NCBI GenBank assembly: GCA_013397935.1
Contig: VZRN01002235.1
Location: 124,001-188,000 of the forward strand
Direction of reading: 5' to 3'
Source: Dasyornis broadbenti
Lineage: Eukaryota > Chordata > Aves > Passeriformes > Dasyornithidae
DNA length: 64,000 nt
The notes under the pieces are model-generated. The model worked only from the letters and a program-made list of their open reading frames with translations. It was not told the DNA's origin and ran no database searches. Positions within the stretch are counted from its first letter, which is position 1. Each line of letters begins with the position of its first letter. A program made the position numbers and the translations under genes. Of this stretch, positions 35,779-47,970 are shown piece by piece.

Positions 35779-38700
35779 CTTTTGAAAATGCAGAAGACAG
35801 AGTTTTTACTTAGCTACTCCTAGAAAATGATATGTCATCTGAAGAAAACATCTTATATATTTTCAGCCATATGGGCAGCCTAGGGATTTAATTTATTGCC
35901 TTTTTTATCCCGTCCTGCCTATTTTTTTGTATTTCTGTATTCATATATATATACATAAAGATAGAATTCTCTTATTCCATAATGTACTTCTGTCCATAGG
36001 ACTAGTCAAACATTTACTAGGACAAATTCATTCTTGCTAAAATGAGTTCCATGGGATTAATGTACTGATATTACTATATTTACATTTTACAAATTGGTAA
36101 AGTGTGAGCAGGGCAGCAAAACTTCTTAAGTGCTCATTCCATATTCAAGTAACATTGACTTAAAAGAAACCAAACCCTGGAAGCTTTTCTATTGCAACTC
36201 ATTTTTCATCCTCAGTCTTTCAGTAACAATTTTGTCAAGGCAGAACATAAGGCTAATATAAGGAAAAACCAGGGCAAAAACCTAAACTGTAGGTCTTCTC
36301 AGCTTATCTCCATAAAGGTTCTTTGCTCCCAGGAACTCTCACTGTTCCAGAGAGCAAAAGTCATCATATAAGAGATATGTAAGCCTAGCTTTTGATTGCT
36401 CACAGATTAGCTGTGTATCAGCTCCTAGAAAGTGCCCTGTGTTTTGACTGTATATTCCAAATTTTCAGCTGAATGTTGACTACATCACCAAATTCTCTCC
36501 TTTTCCAGAAGAAACAGATAAAGAACATGCTCGGAGTACATTCTGCAAAAATTTCCTTTTCACAAACATTCTACTGACTAGGTCTTCTGAACATAGAAAA
36601 TGGCATCCAATGTTTGTGAGGGAAAAAGTCCTAAGCCTCCCTCTAATTTTAGAGCAGTACAGATTCCATTCTGGGCTTTATGGAGATCTAAACACCAAAC
36701 ACAAGCTCCTGGAGAAAAGTACATAAAAAAAGTTTAAGTTGATAGGATAGGTGCTGCGAGAACATGCAGTCTTCTTTTAAAAATACTTTTAAATCCCTCT
36801 TTTATTCTTTTCTCTCAATTTTGTTATCACTGCTTGACATAATAAACATTTAAAAATTCCTTATGAGGTCACACCTATTATCTATAATGCACTGCAAGCC
36901 TTCTCTGAGAATGGTTAACAGAGACCACCTAAGGAGAAGTATAAGAAACAGAGTTATTACAAAACAAAACTTCTCCAAAACCCCTTCCAGTCTCCACAAT
37001 TTTAACTGCATGACCTCCTGAGCCAAATGTCTCATCTCTGTGTTTAACCAAGCACACTCGATTTTTCGCTATTCATTGTTCAATTGCTTTGAACATCTTC
37101 AAGCAATCTTTGTAATCTTTGTAATTTTCAGGCATTCATGTGCCCTGTGGAAAGAACTTTACACATTTACTGAAAACTCTTTCCTCTTCATTTTGAAAAT
37201 AGTCTTGCTATTTCATTTGATGCTCCCTTGTTTTCACACCGTGAGTAGAAATAGTAGTTCCTTATTCCACTTTTTCCATGCCACTGATGAGTGGATACTA
37301 TGTTGTAATCTCCTTCACTGTCAGGCACTCCCTAGGCAGAGATTTTTCTAAAGTCTGGAGTCACAGTTCTCGTGTGGAAACCATTTCATACCTTTGGTGA
37401 TGCAACAAGTAATTATTAAGTAGCACTCAAAATCCATGACAGACACGTCCTTTTATTTTGGGCTATTTCACTAGAACCTACCCCATCTGTTACACTCTTC
37501 ACAAATAGTATAAATTAATTTGAAATAGTTTCTAAAACACTTTCATTTTGCAAATGCAAACAAAGCATCTAGTGAATGGTAAAAGAGAAGTGGTACATAG
37601 CCCACCAGATTTTACCTGGTCAGTCCTTCTATTAGGCTGAGTCATCATCATCGTCTGAGGCTACAGAGCTGACTTAAAGGCAAAGATTTCATCCTAGACT
37701 TTCTATAAAATTAATAAAGTAATAAAGAGAGCCAATTTATTTTCAAGGACATTTTTTATTCGCCTGTCCCATAGGTAAATGAAAACCACTTGTGTCTATT
37801 ATTGATTAACAAATAGTTGACCATTATACTAATGAATGTTTTCATGTCTTTGTTGAATCAGAATTACTTTAAATAGGCCCATAAGGGGACACCTATGATG
37901 AAAAATCTGAGAGCATAACATGTTACACACAGGAAAAAACGTGAGTATTTAAACATGAGGCTTTAAAGTTAATTCTACAAGCAGACAGACCAGGGTAAAA
38001 GAAATCACTATTGGTTTAATTTTTACTAAATTATTCTAGGCAGCATGAATCAAAAACTTGATATTTACGTTTGATTTTCTTTTCAAAGGGCACTGTCTAG
38101 ACTTACTATACTTTGATTCATAGTTGCTATAGCAACATATGTAATTTATTAATCTTTATATGTGAAATATTTCAGAAGGACAGATCACCTTTGTGTTAAA
38201 AATGCAGTTAGTTTTAAATATTTCCCTGTGATGAAGTAGACTGCTTATAAAACAGCAAATGTAGTCAGAAAAATTAGGTCTCCTGAAATGTCTAGTTGGT
38301 GCCCCAGAACTGAAAGCTAATCTGAAGCTAAAAATAAATTAATAGACGCAATGTATGAAATTCTATATAATATTGGAAATCATTAAGCACTTTGAGATTA
38401 TGGGGGTGCTTTCCTAAAAAATGTTTCTGTTCTACTCTCGTAAGTAACATAAACCTGTATAAAGCAATGGGGTGCAAGAAGGACCCAAGAACACATAGCT
38501 ATGCAATATTAATAGAAGAGACCACAGTTGTGTGCACTGAAGAGGAAAAAAGTCTCTGTACATGAGGTTGCAGCACTGAAATATTTTATTTGTATGTGGA
38601 AGAGAAAGTGGGTTCTTAAACAATGACGGTAGACTTCAGGAAGTTCAGACATTTTTGCAGTATCCTGAGGTCACTATTGAAATCTGCCTGCATATTTTTC

Positions 38701-39483
38701 TCTAGCCACTGTCATTCGTTTAGCAGACATTCAAAGTTCTACAAAGAGCACAATGTCCCAGTGCTTTAATAACAGATCAAGGCAGCAGGAGGCCTTCAAG
38801 GACATTAGCACAATTTGAGACATTTGCACTTGAAAGAGAGAAGCTGGGGAAATTTTCAAATTCATTCAAATTCATTCAAATTTTCAAATATATTCTGGTG
38901 CATAAATAATTATTTTCTATAAAATCCATTGAGAAATAAAGAAAGACAATTCCATATTAAGACATTTCCAGGAATCACACAAAAATAAATAGAATAAAAA
39001 TAAAATAAAAACAATCATGACACTTTTGCTTGTAGTTTTAAACACAATGTAAGTTAATATTTGTTATGAATATTGGTAGGTTTCTTTTATTAGGAAATGC
39101 TTTGGCTGTGAATAAGAAAGAAACCTGACAGAGTATCCTAGTTGAATTTCACCATAGTTATAAACTTGGTCCCTACTCATTAACTTAGGAAATTAAAACC
39201 ACTAAATCTAGGATCTTCTCTACTGGGACTTAATCTGGTCCAATATGCAAGTTGAAGATTTATAAAGACTTTTCAGAGAGAAATAGGGAAATGTCAGCTA
39301 CAATATCTTGCTAGAGTTGCACTGAATCTATTAATTTTGCCCAGCAAATATAACATTGTAGTTATCTCATTTACAATGTTATTGTATATAATTCATGACC
39401 ATGGCATCAAATCTCAAGCCAGGGTTTGTATTTTTATAACAAATGTATGTCTAAGAATTTTTTTTTTTTTCCCTCTCATTCAG

Positions 39484-39589
39484 GAAACATCTAAAAAGCT
39501 ATTTACAATATTTCAAGTTCATGGAAAATAGAACATGTGAGGAGACAAGAGATGGCTTGAAAAGGGACAGTATCTTCACATGCCAATGA
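39484..39589 (+). other. acceptor followed by short open frame, doubtful terminal exon
   Basis: A strong acceptor (T-run, CCCTCTCATTCAG, AG at 39482-39483) is followed by a 34-codon frame (KHLKSYLQYF... to ...IFTCQ) that stops at TGA 39587-39589. A second frame stops after 15 codons. No polyadenylation signal close by and no family match. Confidence 0.12.
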
Positions 39590-40372
39590 ATATCTGAAAC
39601 TAGGCCAATGTTTCTCTCTTCTAATTATGCAATATGAAGTACGAAATACATTCAGTAAGTCTGAACTTATATAGATTCTGAGAGATTCTGATGGAGGCAA
39701 ACATAAAGGGAGAAGACTTTTGTGCAAAATGGAATGCAACACTCTGAAAATGCTCTGCAAACCACTCCCACAACATATTTTCTTTAGAGAATAAATTGGT
39801 TTACAAATTTGTTACATCTCCAAATTGAACAAAGAAGCTCTTGTCTGACTTACAAAATATTGTGAAGTTCCCCCTGTTTTTATTTTTTTTAGTGTCTCAA
39901 AATCTCTAAACATTATAAGCAATTTTTTATTTTAAATGCTACTTCCTTGTCATTCTTCTGCCCTTTAGATTTACCATTTTTGTAGTTATAGTTCATTCTA
40001 AGTCAACCCTAAACAATGTGCAGAACCACAGCGAAACAGAACTGATTCTGAAGATGTGATACCGTTTCCATGTCTTTCCCAAACAGAGAGAGAGAGAGTG
40101 GAAAGGATGAGAGAGTACAAAGGATGCTGGCCACCCCATTCAGGAAAGAACATATCAACATAATGCAGCCCTATAGAGAACACAAAGATTATCTTTAAAA
40201 TGGTGTACAAGAAATACTGCCATGTGTGGATTTCTTCAGTCATAAAACGCATCTCACTTCTGTTTCTCTGGCTCAGAAATTTATGGAAAATCTCCTAATA
40301 GCATGTAGTCCACATGTAATCAACATAGGCTACACTGAACGTAAATATGACAATACACTCCAGTGACCTTCT

Positions 40373-41115
40373 GTGGTGGAGCGTCTGCATCAGTGTTCCA
40401 AGGAAGAACTCCAGATGTCACCTATCTATGCTTCTGTAAGGTCTTTGATAATGTTCAGCCACAACATTCTTGCTGATAAATTAACTCCCGCTCAGCCACA
40501 CTCAATACATTGGCAGAGGAAAATGGGATGTGAGTCATCAATTAAACACTGGCAGCCCAGAATGCCAGTCCAAACTTGGGCTTTATCCAAAGCAGCATGG
40601 CCAGAAGGGCGAGGGAGGGGATTTTGACTCTCTATTCTGCTCTGATGAGACCCCACCTGGAGTGCTGTGTCCAGCTACAGGGACGTCAGCACACGAAAGA
40701 TGTGTATCTCTTGGAATGAAAACAGAGGAGGCCCACAAAAATGTGGCTGGAATACCTCTCCTTTAACAAAAGTCTGAAAGAACTGGAGACGATGAAGCTC
40801 CAGAGAGACATACTGCAATCTTTCCACATAGCAACAGGGTCTATAAGATGGAGAGTGACTTCACAAAGGCCTACAGTCACAAGACAAAGGCCAACTCTTA
40901 AACTGAAAAAGGATAGGTTTAGATTGGAATTAAGGAAGACAGTTTCCACAAGGAGGATGGTGAGGCACTTGAACAGGTTGCCCAGAGAAGCTGTGGATGT
41001 CCCATCTCTGGAAACATTCAAGGCCAGGTTGGACGGGGCTTTGAGAAGCCAGTCTAGTGAAAGACGACACTGTCCAGAAATGCAGGGTTAGACTAGACCT
41101 CTAAAGGTCTGAACG
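40373..41115 (+). mobile_element. CR1 LINE fragment from RT region to 3' tail
   Basis: The longest CR1 piece here, about 740 bp. It starts within ORF2: one reading gives SHNILADKL, like the FDTVSHNIL block of the reverse transcriptase. It then continues through CCAGAAGGGCGAGGGAGGGG, GAGACCCCACCTGGAGTGCT, AGGATGGTGAGGCACTTGAA and GAAGCTGTGGATGTCCCATC. It ends near GGTTAGACTAGACCTCTAAA without octamer repeats. A roughly 20-base stretch after the first block is rearranged relative to a typical copy. Frames are broken. The 84, 78, 111 and 116-codon open frames across it are relics or shadows. Confidence 0.9.
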
Positions 41116-41869
41116 TATGAAACGCTTCAGAATTATTTGAGTTTGTAACCCTGATTCTCTAATGTGAACTGGCAGCGTGCAACAAATGTTTGCATAGAGC
41201 ATTAATTACATACTCCAGTTTGGTTTTGCTTTAAATCACAGTCAAAGTGATTTTACAATTCTTCTAGTGGGAACCTTAACTGACTATTTGAACTGAGATA
41301 TTGAAGAACACTGCTTATCATCTCTAGTATTAGATATTACATATCAGATAAAAACATTCTGATGCACCTTTTTTCGTCCCAGAACTGATGCAATGTAATT
41401 CCTCCACCTCAAGGAATTCCATATTTTTTCACACAGAAATAATTTTTATTTTCAGTTCTATTTCTTGTATATATTTAGGATTAGTGTTGCTTGCACTATA
41501 TGAGTAATTTAGGGTTGTAAGGCACAGTAATTTGATTTATTGTAGATAGGACTAGCTTTGATTCATGTATGTCATTTCCCCTTTAAGATTAAAGGAATTA
41601 ATATTTGAAATGCATTAGTTCAGCTTTTCCAGCTAGCTTAATATAAACTTGTTTATCAAACAATTTCACTACCAAAAATGACAAAGGAGTTTTTATTCTT
41701 TTTTAAAGGTAACAAATGCAAGGTTATCGCAGAGCTTGTTCATCTGTCGGTGGCTTTCTATTCTTCTTACTGAACGCTTTCATGTATGCAGAAACACATG
41801 CTATACCGTATATTAAAAATAGCTGATCATTCCCCGTTTCATGATTAAAAAGACAAATGTATGTGATGA
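41116..41869. other. AT-rich unique sequence
   Basis: No feature seen between the two CR1 copies. Confidence 0.55.
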
Positions 41870-42083
41870 TCCAGCCCAGAGGCTAGTGAGACACTGGAAC
41901 CAGCTGTCCATAGAAATTGTTGATGCTCCATCCCTGGAGGTCCTCAAGACCAGGTTGGATGAGATTTCGATCAAACTGCTTTCATGGGAGGTCTCCCTGC
42001 CCATGGCACAGGTTTTGGAACCACATGGTCTTTTATGTTCCCTCCAACCTGAACCAGTCTTTGATTCTATGACTCTATGATCT
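41870..42083 (+). mobile_element. CR1 LINE 3' terminal fragment
   Basis: CR1 tail in order: CACTGGAACCAGCTGTCC, GATGCTCCATCCCTGGAGG, CAAGACCAGGTTGGATGAG, CCTGCCCATGGCACAGG, TTCCCTCCAACCTGAACC, and the octamer end GATTCTATGACTCTATGAT. The end is intact, so the 3' insertion point lies near 42083. Confidence 0.92.
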
Positions 42084-42564
42084 TGTTACTCTCTTCTCAG
42101 CAATACAGTTTTTCCTTTGTAGTCAGGCAAGCTTTGACCTTAATCTTCCTTGGAAACAACATCTCCTTTATCTAAGAGGTGACAGCCATAAATACTAATG
42201 CGCATATCACAAAATGATGTTCTAGTTTTAGCTGGTGTAGAATTAATTTTCATCACAGTGGCTTTTAAGGGGCTATAGTTTGCATTTTTCCTGGAAACAG
42301 TGTTGATAAACACAGGGATGTTTTTATTACTGCTGAGCAGGGCTTACACAGAGACAAGGCCTTTTCTGTTCCTCACTCATCCCACCAGTGACCAGGCTGG
42401 GAGTGCACAAGGTGTTGGGATGGCACACAGCTGGGAGGGGACAGCTGACCACAACTGACCCAAGGAGATATTCCAGACCAGGCAGGTCATGTTCAGTATA
42501 TAAAGCTGTGGGAAGAAAGGAGGGGATGCTCAGAGTGATGGTGTTTGTGTTCCTTGATTCCTGA

Positions 42565-43126
42565 TGACTTTTTGTCTTTTATATCCTTTTTATACCCTTT
42601 TTATACCCTTTCTATACCCTTTTAATACATTTTATACCCTTTCCCTTTCCTTGTACCCTTTACACACACACTCCTAGTACCTTAGTCCCACACACCTATA
42701 ATTCTTGTAGTCTGATATTTAGCTTAATTTGGGGATTTTGCAAAGCAGGAAGATGAAACATTCACAGTAGAAGGCCAAGAACTCTATACTGTCTCAGAGC
42801 TAGAGGCTCCAACCTTGGATGGAGCTTCTCTCTCTGGAACATATTTTGTAAACTGGACTGTAATCTCATTTAGGGGTGTTAACTAAAAAAGGGGGACAGT
42901 TACTTCCTCTATTAAGTTTCTTATTGGGGGATTTTAGATAGATATGACAATTTGTGAGGTTTATAAAAATTGTATGTGTGTTATATGGGCGGTGCTCAGG
43001 TGCTTTCAGCGTGTTTCCACCTTTGACAAACTGTGCACCCAGGATCCTACTAAAACCAAGGTAAATACCCTTTTTCCTTTTATTGCTATGTCTGCCACAT
43101 ATTTTTTACCAACTGAAAAGGCAACA
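42565..43126 (+). mobile_element. solo LTR nested inside the ERVL-type LTR
   Basis: The 562-bp insert starts TGACTTTTTGTC and ends GAAAAGGCAACA, so it has the TG...CA ends of an LTR. It is flanked by a perfect 5-bp duplication, CCTGA, at 42560-42564 and 43127-43131. A TATAAAAA box lies at 42962-42969, about three quarters of the way in, where the promoter at the U3/R border is expected. CCACCTTTGACAAACTGTG and GCACCCAGGATCCTACT follow. The start of its U3 is a T-rich tandem array. No internal retroviral sequence is present. The 5-bp duplication suits an ERV1 or ERVL-like integrase rather than ERVK (usually 6 bp). The family was not recognised. Confidence 0.82.
42576..42662. repeat. TATACCCTTTT-type tandem repeat in the nested LTR
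   Basis: About six to seven imperfect units of roughly 11 bases (TATACCCTTTT, TATACCCTTTC, ATACATTTTA, GTACCCTTTA). It forms the beginning of U3 in the nested LTR. Confidence 0.8.
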
Positions 43127-43389
43127 CCTGAGTGAGTATTATACATGATGGAACCCAGCTTTCCTGCAGGTGGTTGAACACCTGGTTGCCCATGGGAAGA
43201 AGTGAATGAACTCCTTGTTCTGGTTCACTTTTGTACATGGCTTTTATATAACTTATTGAACTGTCTTTATCTTAAGCCTCAAGTTTTTTGCTTTTATTCT
43301 TCTTATTCTCTCCTCCATCCCACTATAGGGAAGCGAGAAAGTGGCTGAGTATGGCTCAGTTACTGGCTGGGGTTAAGTGAGACAAATGA

Positions 43390-44888
43390 GAAGTCAGTGA
43401 GGATATGAGAAAGAAATGTATATGATAGATATCAGAACAATAAACGAAGTGATCTTCAGTCACTAAGTGACAACCCCTGCAGTCTGAAATACATGCAATG
43501 GCTCCAAACTATATGAGAATAAAGCAGTTTAGGACACATAACCTCTGTTAGAAAGTGTGCTTGAGAGTGATGGCATGCAAGGATTTAGATACTATTTTCT
43601 GAGACATCATTTGTCATAATAGATAATGCACAGTAACTAGAGGCTGATGACAGATCTGTAACAGAATCTCTCCGTGCACTAGTTCATAATGTTTAGTTTC
43701 ATCTGGTCCTGATCAAGACCTAAAAGCAGCAGACAAACCTGAGCATGAGTCCAACATTCATGTTCATGTGTGTCACAGACCAATACTCTCTCTTGATCAG
43801 CCTATTTTCATCAGCAGTAGAAGATAAATTTATTGATTAACATCTGGATGAGCATGAACACAAGTAGATGGAGATGGTGTCTGTGGACAAAGACAAAAAA
43901 GAAACCACCTTAGGTATAAAAAAATTCCTGACTGTCATAAGTTTCCTTTCACTGATGGACTGCATCCAACTCAAGATTTAAAAACGGTCTTAGATTTGTT
44001 CTCAACACAAGACCTTTTCTTACCAGTATGAGAGTAATGATACCTATGACAATATACAAAATTCAGCTCTTCCTGATGCCATCAAGACTGCTTGTCATAT
44101 CTTTGCAATGGGACAAAGGAAAATATTTAATTGCAGAAAATTTGCTTTTTTCATGCTTTTTTTTTCCCATTGAGGTTCAAGGAAATAGAGTTATGAGGCT
44201 CACATCTGCAAGAACTTTTATTCACTCAGGACTTATCACTACCATTATCTTCTGCCAGCCTGTAATTTCATCTGCAATTTTGCTGAGTGATGAGCAATTA
44301 AAATACTAATTTTTTTACATACCTTTCAAATTCTCAAAACCCCCAAGTTATAAGTATTAACACCTACAATATGGAGTTGTAATGACCTTGATAAAATGCT
44401 GTGGAAAACGAATGAGTAATATCTGAGGGTTGAAAGATTAATTACTACTCTGTTTCACTCAATAAAGATATTTTAAATTCACCATTTGTGAACAATGAAA
44501 TAAAATGTGGCAAACAATAAAGTAAGGTCATAATTCTGATACCTGTTACTGACTCTCCATTGTCTAGCTTGAAGTGGTCTATCACAAAGGGGTTTTTTTG
44601 ATGCAGAAAAGAACCCTTATCAATAAGTCAGTATTCAATATCTCAAGAGAAGAGATTTCACAACCAAATATATATTTTACCAGGAAATAGAGAACCTACA
44701 AAAAGAAATATATTTCAGTGGAAAATACTAACACTTGCTTATAAAATGGTGTGCCTTGAATGTTCTACCACAAATCTATAAAACCAGTAAATAAAATTAT
44801 TTAAGAAAAAAATGTATCTGCAGTTCTATTCACCAAGGTAGCATGATGAAAATATTATCACTTGACAGTAACAAACACAAAGCAATTA
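43390..44888. other. AT-rich unique sequence
   Basis: No gene or repeat recognised. A 93-codon plus-strand frame (44028-44309) is Leu/Ile-rich and has no family or splice support. Confidence 0.5.
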
Positions 44889-44895
44889 ATAATTA

Positions 44896-45479
44896 TGCCA
44901 CAAATGCTCAGACTTTCTAGCTCAAGAACATCAACTGTAACAATGATGAAGGACGTGAATACTCATGCTTTCATTGAGGAGAATCATTTATTGCAGCCAT
45001 ACATGGATTTTTATACTTTATTACTAAGCAAAGCTTTTATACTGTGCTAAAAATACTCTATGCAAGGCTTTATACTGTGCTAAAAATATCCTGGCTAAAA
45101 ATATTGTTGCTTGCATTCTTGTTAACTAAACAAACACACACTGGCTGCCTACCACATCCCTTATCACCTTTATGTCCCTGTCCACATGTCCTCTTGACCA
45201 GCCAGCGTTCAGGCCAGGTGCTGTCCACACGAGGTTTACATAACATGCTCTTGCCTGCATGTCAGCTGTACATTTCTCAAAGTGCTTTTCAGTGAGCAAA
45301 ACTGAGCAAAGGTCCTTTACATATTCCATAAGGTTTGTCTTGTCTCCCACAATCAACCACACTGTTCTATGAAATCAGGACCATCACCTGAAATTAGTAC
45401 TAATAGAAAACCCTCACCATTTCCCCTCAGAGAATAAATGCTGACTAAACCTGTTGAGGACCATTCCTTACAAATAACA
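44896..45479 (-). mobile_element. solo LTR, probably ERVK-like, minus strand
   Basis: Read on the minus strand the 584-bp element starts TGTTATTTGTAAGG and ends GCATTTGTGGCA. ATAATT at 45480-45485 matches ATAATT at 44889-44894, with one extra A (44895) between the left copy and the element. A 6-bp duplication suits an ERVK-type integrase. Two TATA boxes (TATAAAAG with its last T at 45041, and TATAAA at 45074-45069) lie in a tandemly doubled segment of about 31 bp, TTTTTAGCACAGTATAAA plus flank. They are followed by AATAAA at 44992-44987 and about 90 bp of U5. No internal retroviral sequence is attached. Classification rests on structure only. Confidence 0.75.
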
Positions 45480-45485
45480 ATAATT

Positions 45486-46994
45486 CCAACTTGGGCTTTT
45501 TCTTTTAGAGACATACCTGCCAGTCAGGAAATTTAATGTTAGGATTTCAGGACCTTTCTCATTCATAGGTGGATGCTGTGAATAGAATATAATACAATCA
45601 GATGGTTTGGGTTGAGTAAAGATAGAATTGGGTAAAGATAGAATTATAACTAATGTTTGAATGCAATAACTAGAAGAATTCAGTTTGTATTGCTTTGACA
45701 GCTTTTTTTCTGCCACTTGCAAAGAATCAAGACAATGCTTCTTAAAATCCTCCCACATTCCACACTGATTCCTGCAGAAATGCTTATCACAACCTTACTG
45801 CACTTTCTTAAATTTATTCCCTCTATAACTTTATTATTATAAAATCTTTGGATTTATTTTTAAACTCTTTCTCTTCTCATTTATCCAACAACTCTCAACA
45901 ACACAGAGCAGACTTTCACATCCCACACTTGTGTGGACCTGACAGAAGTAAGCACAAAATCAGAAGTGTCAGCTCCAGTCAATGGTAGGAATGAAGCTCT
46001 TTGATGGGGTAATGACAATACCTTGGTCTCTGCTCCAGTAAGTTGTTTGATTGGGACTAGAGAAAGAGTCCTAAAGCTAGATGGTCTGAAAATCTTCCAA
46101 CATAGATTTCTCTTATTCAGATTATACATATGTTCAGGATTTAGTGTTTATATAGTTGATAAAAATGAGAAGATGCAAATATTTACACTTGATGTTACAA
46201 ATATGATACTTGGAATATTTGTAAACCTAGCAAGGAAAAGTTTACAGTGACATTTTTTTCACTTGGCTTTCTTCATCTGCATAATAATATGAATAATCAT
46301 TCCAAGATCAAGCCTTTCCTGTCCTAATGCTGCCAAGACATATAAGACACATTAAAGACAGTAAACATTATAAAAATAAACATAAAAAAACCAAACATGG
46401 GTTTACTATAATAAAGTTGAATATTACAGAAATGGTTGGTTTTGACTGTGCAAAACTATATGGGGAAAAATATGCTTAAGGATTAATGTTTCAGCTTTTA
46501 AAACTGCAAAAATTTCCTTCAGAACTGAAAGTCACTTGAATGAAAATGTCACTGATGTGCTATATTTGTCTTGTTTTCTGTAGCAATAATATACTTTCCT
46601 GGAGCTGAATTTTAGAACAGCTGTTGTTATAGAGGTCTCTTCTTTTGTAATTCTGAAATGAAACACCAGAATCCTCACTACATTGATTGGGATAAATTAA
46701 GATAATTTTTTTGTGAATTCATATTTCTGTATTTATTATCATCATGCATTTTGGGAATACATTTGCACATTGGTTAGGCACAATTTTGAGTAGAGAGTAT
46801 CAATCTAACTAATGCACATATGAGATTTTGTGAAGGTATACACATTATACAGTGTGTATATATGTATGCTGTTCTTCCCATCTAAGTATTGAGAGCCAGA
46901 AATAGGCACTTGAAGTCAGTAATAAAAATTTGGAAAGCAGTAATTTGGAAAAAAAAATGGAAAACAGGATTACAGAAGTGATTCTTTCCCTGTG
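45486..46994. other. AT-rich unique sequence
   Basis: No gene or transposon recognised. Confidence 0.5.
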
Positions 46995-47520
46995 CTTGGC
47001 ACTAGTAAGGCTGCACCTTGAGTGCTGTGTTTAGTCCTGGACTTCCCAGTTTGGGAAGGATGTTGAGGTGCTGGAGTGTGTCCAGAGAAGGGCAGCAAGG
47101 CTGGTGAAGGGTCTGGAACACAAGTCTTATGAGGAACAGCTGAGGGAGCTGGGGGTGTTTAGCCTGAAGAAAAGGAGGCTCAGGGGAGACCTTATCACTC
47201 TCTACAGCTCCGTGAAAGGAGGGTGCAGCCAAGTGGGTGTCAGTCTTTTCTCCCTGACAACCAGCAACAAGATGAGAGGAGTTGTGCCAGGGGAGGTTTA
47301 GGCTGGATATTAGGAACAGCTTCTTCACAGAAAGAGTGGTTGGGCATTGGAATGGGCTGCCCAGGGAGGTGGTGGAGTCACCATTCCTGGAAATTAAGAA
47401 AAGACTGGATGTGACACTCAGTGCCATGGTTTAGTTGACAAGGTGGTGTTAGGTCATAGGTTGGACTTGATGACCTGAAAGGTCTTTTCCAACGTAGTTA
47501 ATTCTGTGATTCTGTGATTC
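46995..47520 (+). mobile_element. CR1 LINE 3' end, best-preserved copy
   Basis: About 525 bp with low visible damage. In order: CTTGAGTGCTGTGTTTAGTC, CCAGAGAAGGGCAGCAAGG, GAGGAACAGCTGAGGGAGCT, GAGGCTCAGGGGAGACCTTA, TTAGGAACAGCTTCTTCAC, TTGGAATGGGCTGCCCAGG, TTGGACTTGATGACCTGAAA, and the octamer end AATTCTGTGATTCTGTGATTC. Its conservation makes it probably the youngest CR1 in the window. The open frames of 141 (minus) and 77 (plus) codons are by-products. Confidence 0.96.
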
Positions 47521-47739
47521 AATCTGAGGAGGCAACTACTATGTTTTCCTGCTCACATAAAGTCTTGGTACTGTGATCTCATGTAATAAATTTATAGAAC
47601 AGAAATAATTTCCCTTTTTGGTCTTAACTCCTTGGTGATGACACAAAAAAAAAAATTTATTAATGATGCAATTTAAATAAAGTAAACACTATGCTATGAC
47701 CTGGCTCGGTTTTGAGGAATTATATTTAACTTCCCTATG

Positions 47740-47970
47740 AAAAAATCCCCAAAAACCAAAACCAAATCAAACTAATCAAAAAAACCCCAAAAAACTAAAC
47801 CAAACCAAGCAACCAATCAAACAAACAAAAGAACCCCAAAAAAACAAACAAACAAACAAAAAAACCCCACAAATAAAACACAAAAAAAACCCCAAAACCA
47901 ACAACAACAAAATACACTGCCCCTCCCCCCCCCCAAAAAAAAAACCAAAAACCAAAAAACAACAGAAAAT
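47740..47970. repeat. A/C-rich low-complexity tract
   Basis: About 230 bases of A and C only (AAACAAACAAAC, AACCCC, CCAAAACC units), with a C10 run at 47925-47934. Like the tract at 31.1 kb it has A and C on the plus strand. It begins about 220 bases after the CR1 end. Confidence 0.9.

Larger units (their letters stand above)
34673..40372. other. AT-rich unique sequence with weak exon-like sites
   Basis: No gene recognised. A 120-codon plus-strand frame at 34752-35114 (no ATG at its first codon) resembles no known protein. Short (TA)n lies near 35945-35952. Two splice-bounded segments are listed separately. Confidence 0.45.
42218..43384 (+). mobile_element. solo LTR of avian ERVL type, split by a second LTR
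   Basis: The element starts TGTTCTAGTTTTAGCTGG (42218) and ends GGGGTTAAGTGAGACA (43384). A perfect 5-bp target duplication, AATGA, lies at 42213-42217 and 43385-43389. Left part: GTGTTGATAAACACAGGGAT, TTACTGCTGAGCAGGGCTT, and a TATATAAA box at 42497-42504. Right part (from 43132): CATGATGGAACCCAGCTTTC, AATGAACTCCTTGTTCTGG, ACTGTCTTTATC and the GTGGCTGAG...ACTGGCTGGGG end. Without the 562-bp insert and its duplicated 5 bp the LTR is 600 bp, a normal size for this type. No retroviral genes are attached. It is another subtype than the 5.1-kb copy. Confidence 0.93.

Noticed and set aside
40741..41091. 116-codon plus and 111-codon minus frames
   Set aside because: Both lie in the CR1 fragment. 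The plus frame is a relic after the reverse transcriptase region, the other its shadow.
45031..45099. Direct repeats considered as a CRISPR-like or satellite array
   Set aside because: Only two full copies without spacers, within an LTR promoter region. It is a local duplication in a vertebrate repeat.
47002..47427. 141-codon minus-strand open frame
   Set aside because: It is antisense to a CR1 tail, where such frames recur by composition.
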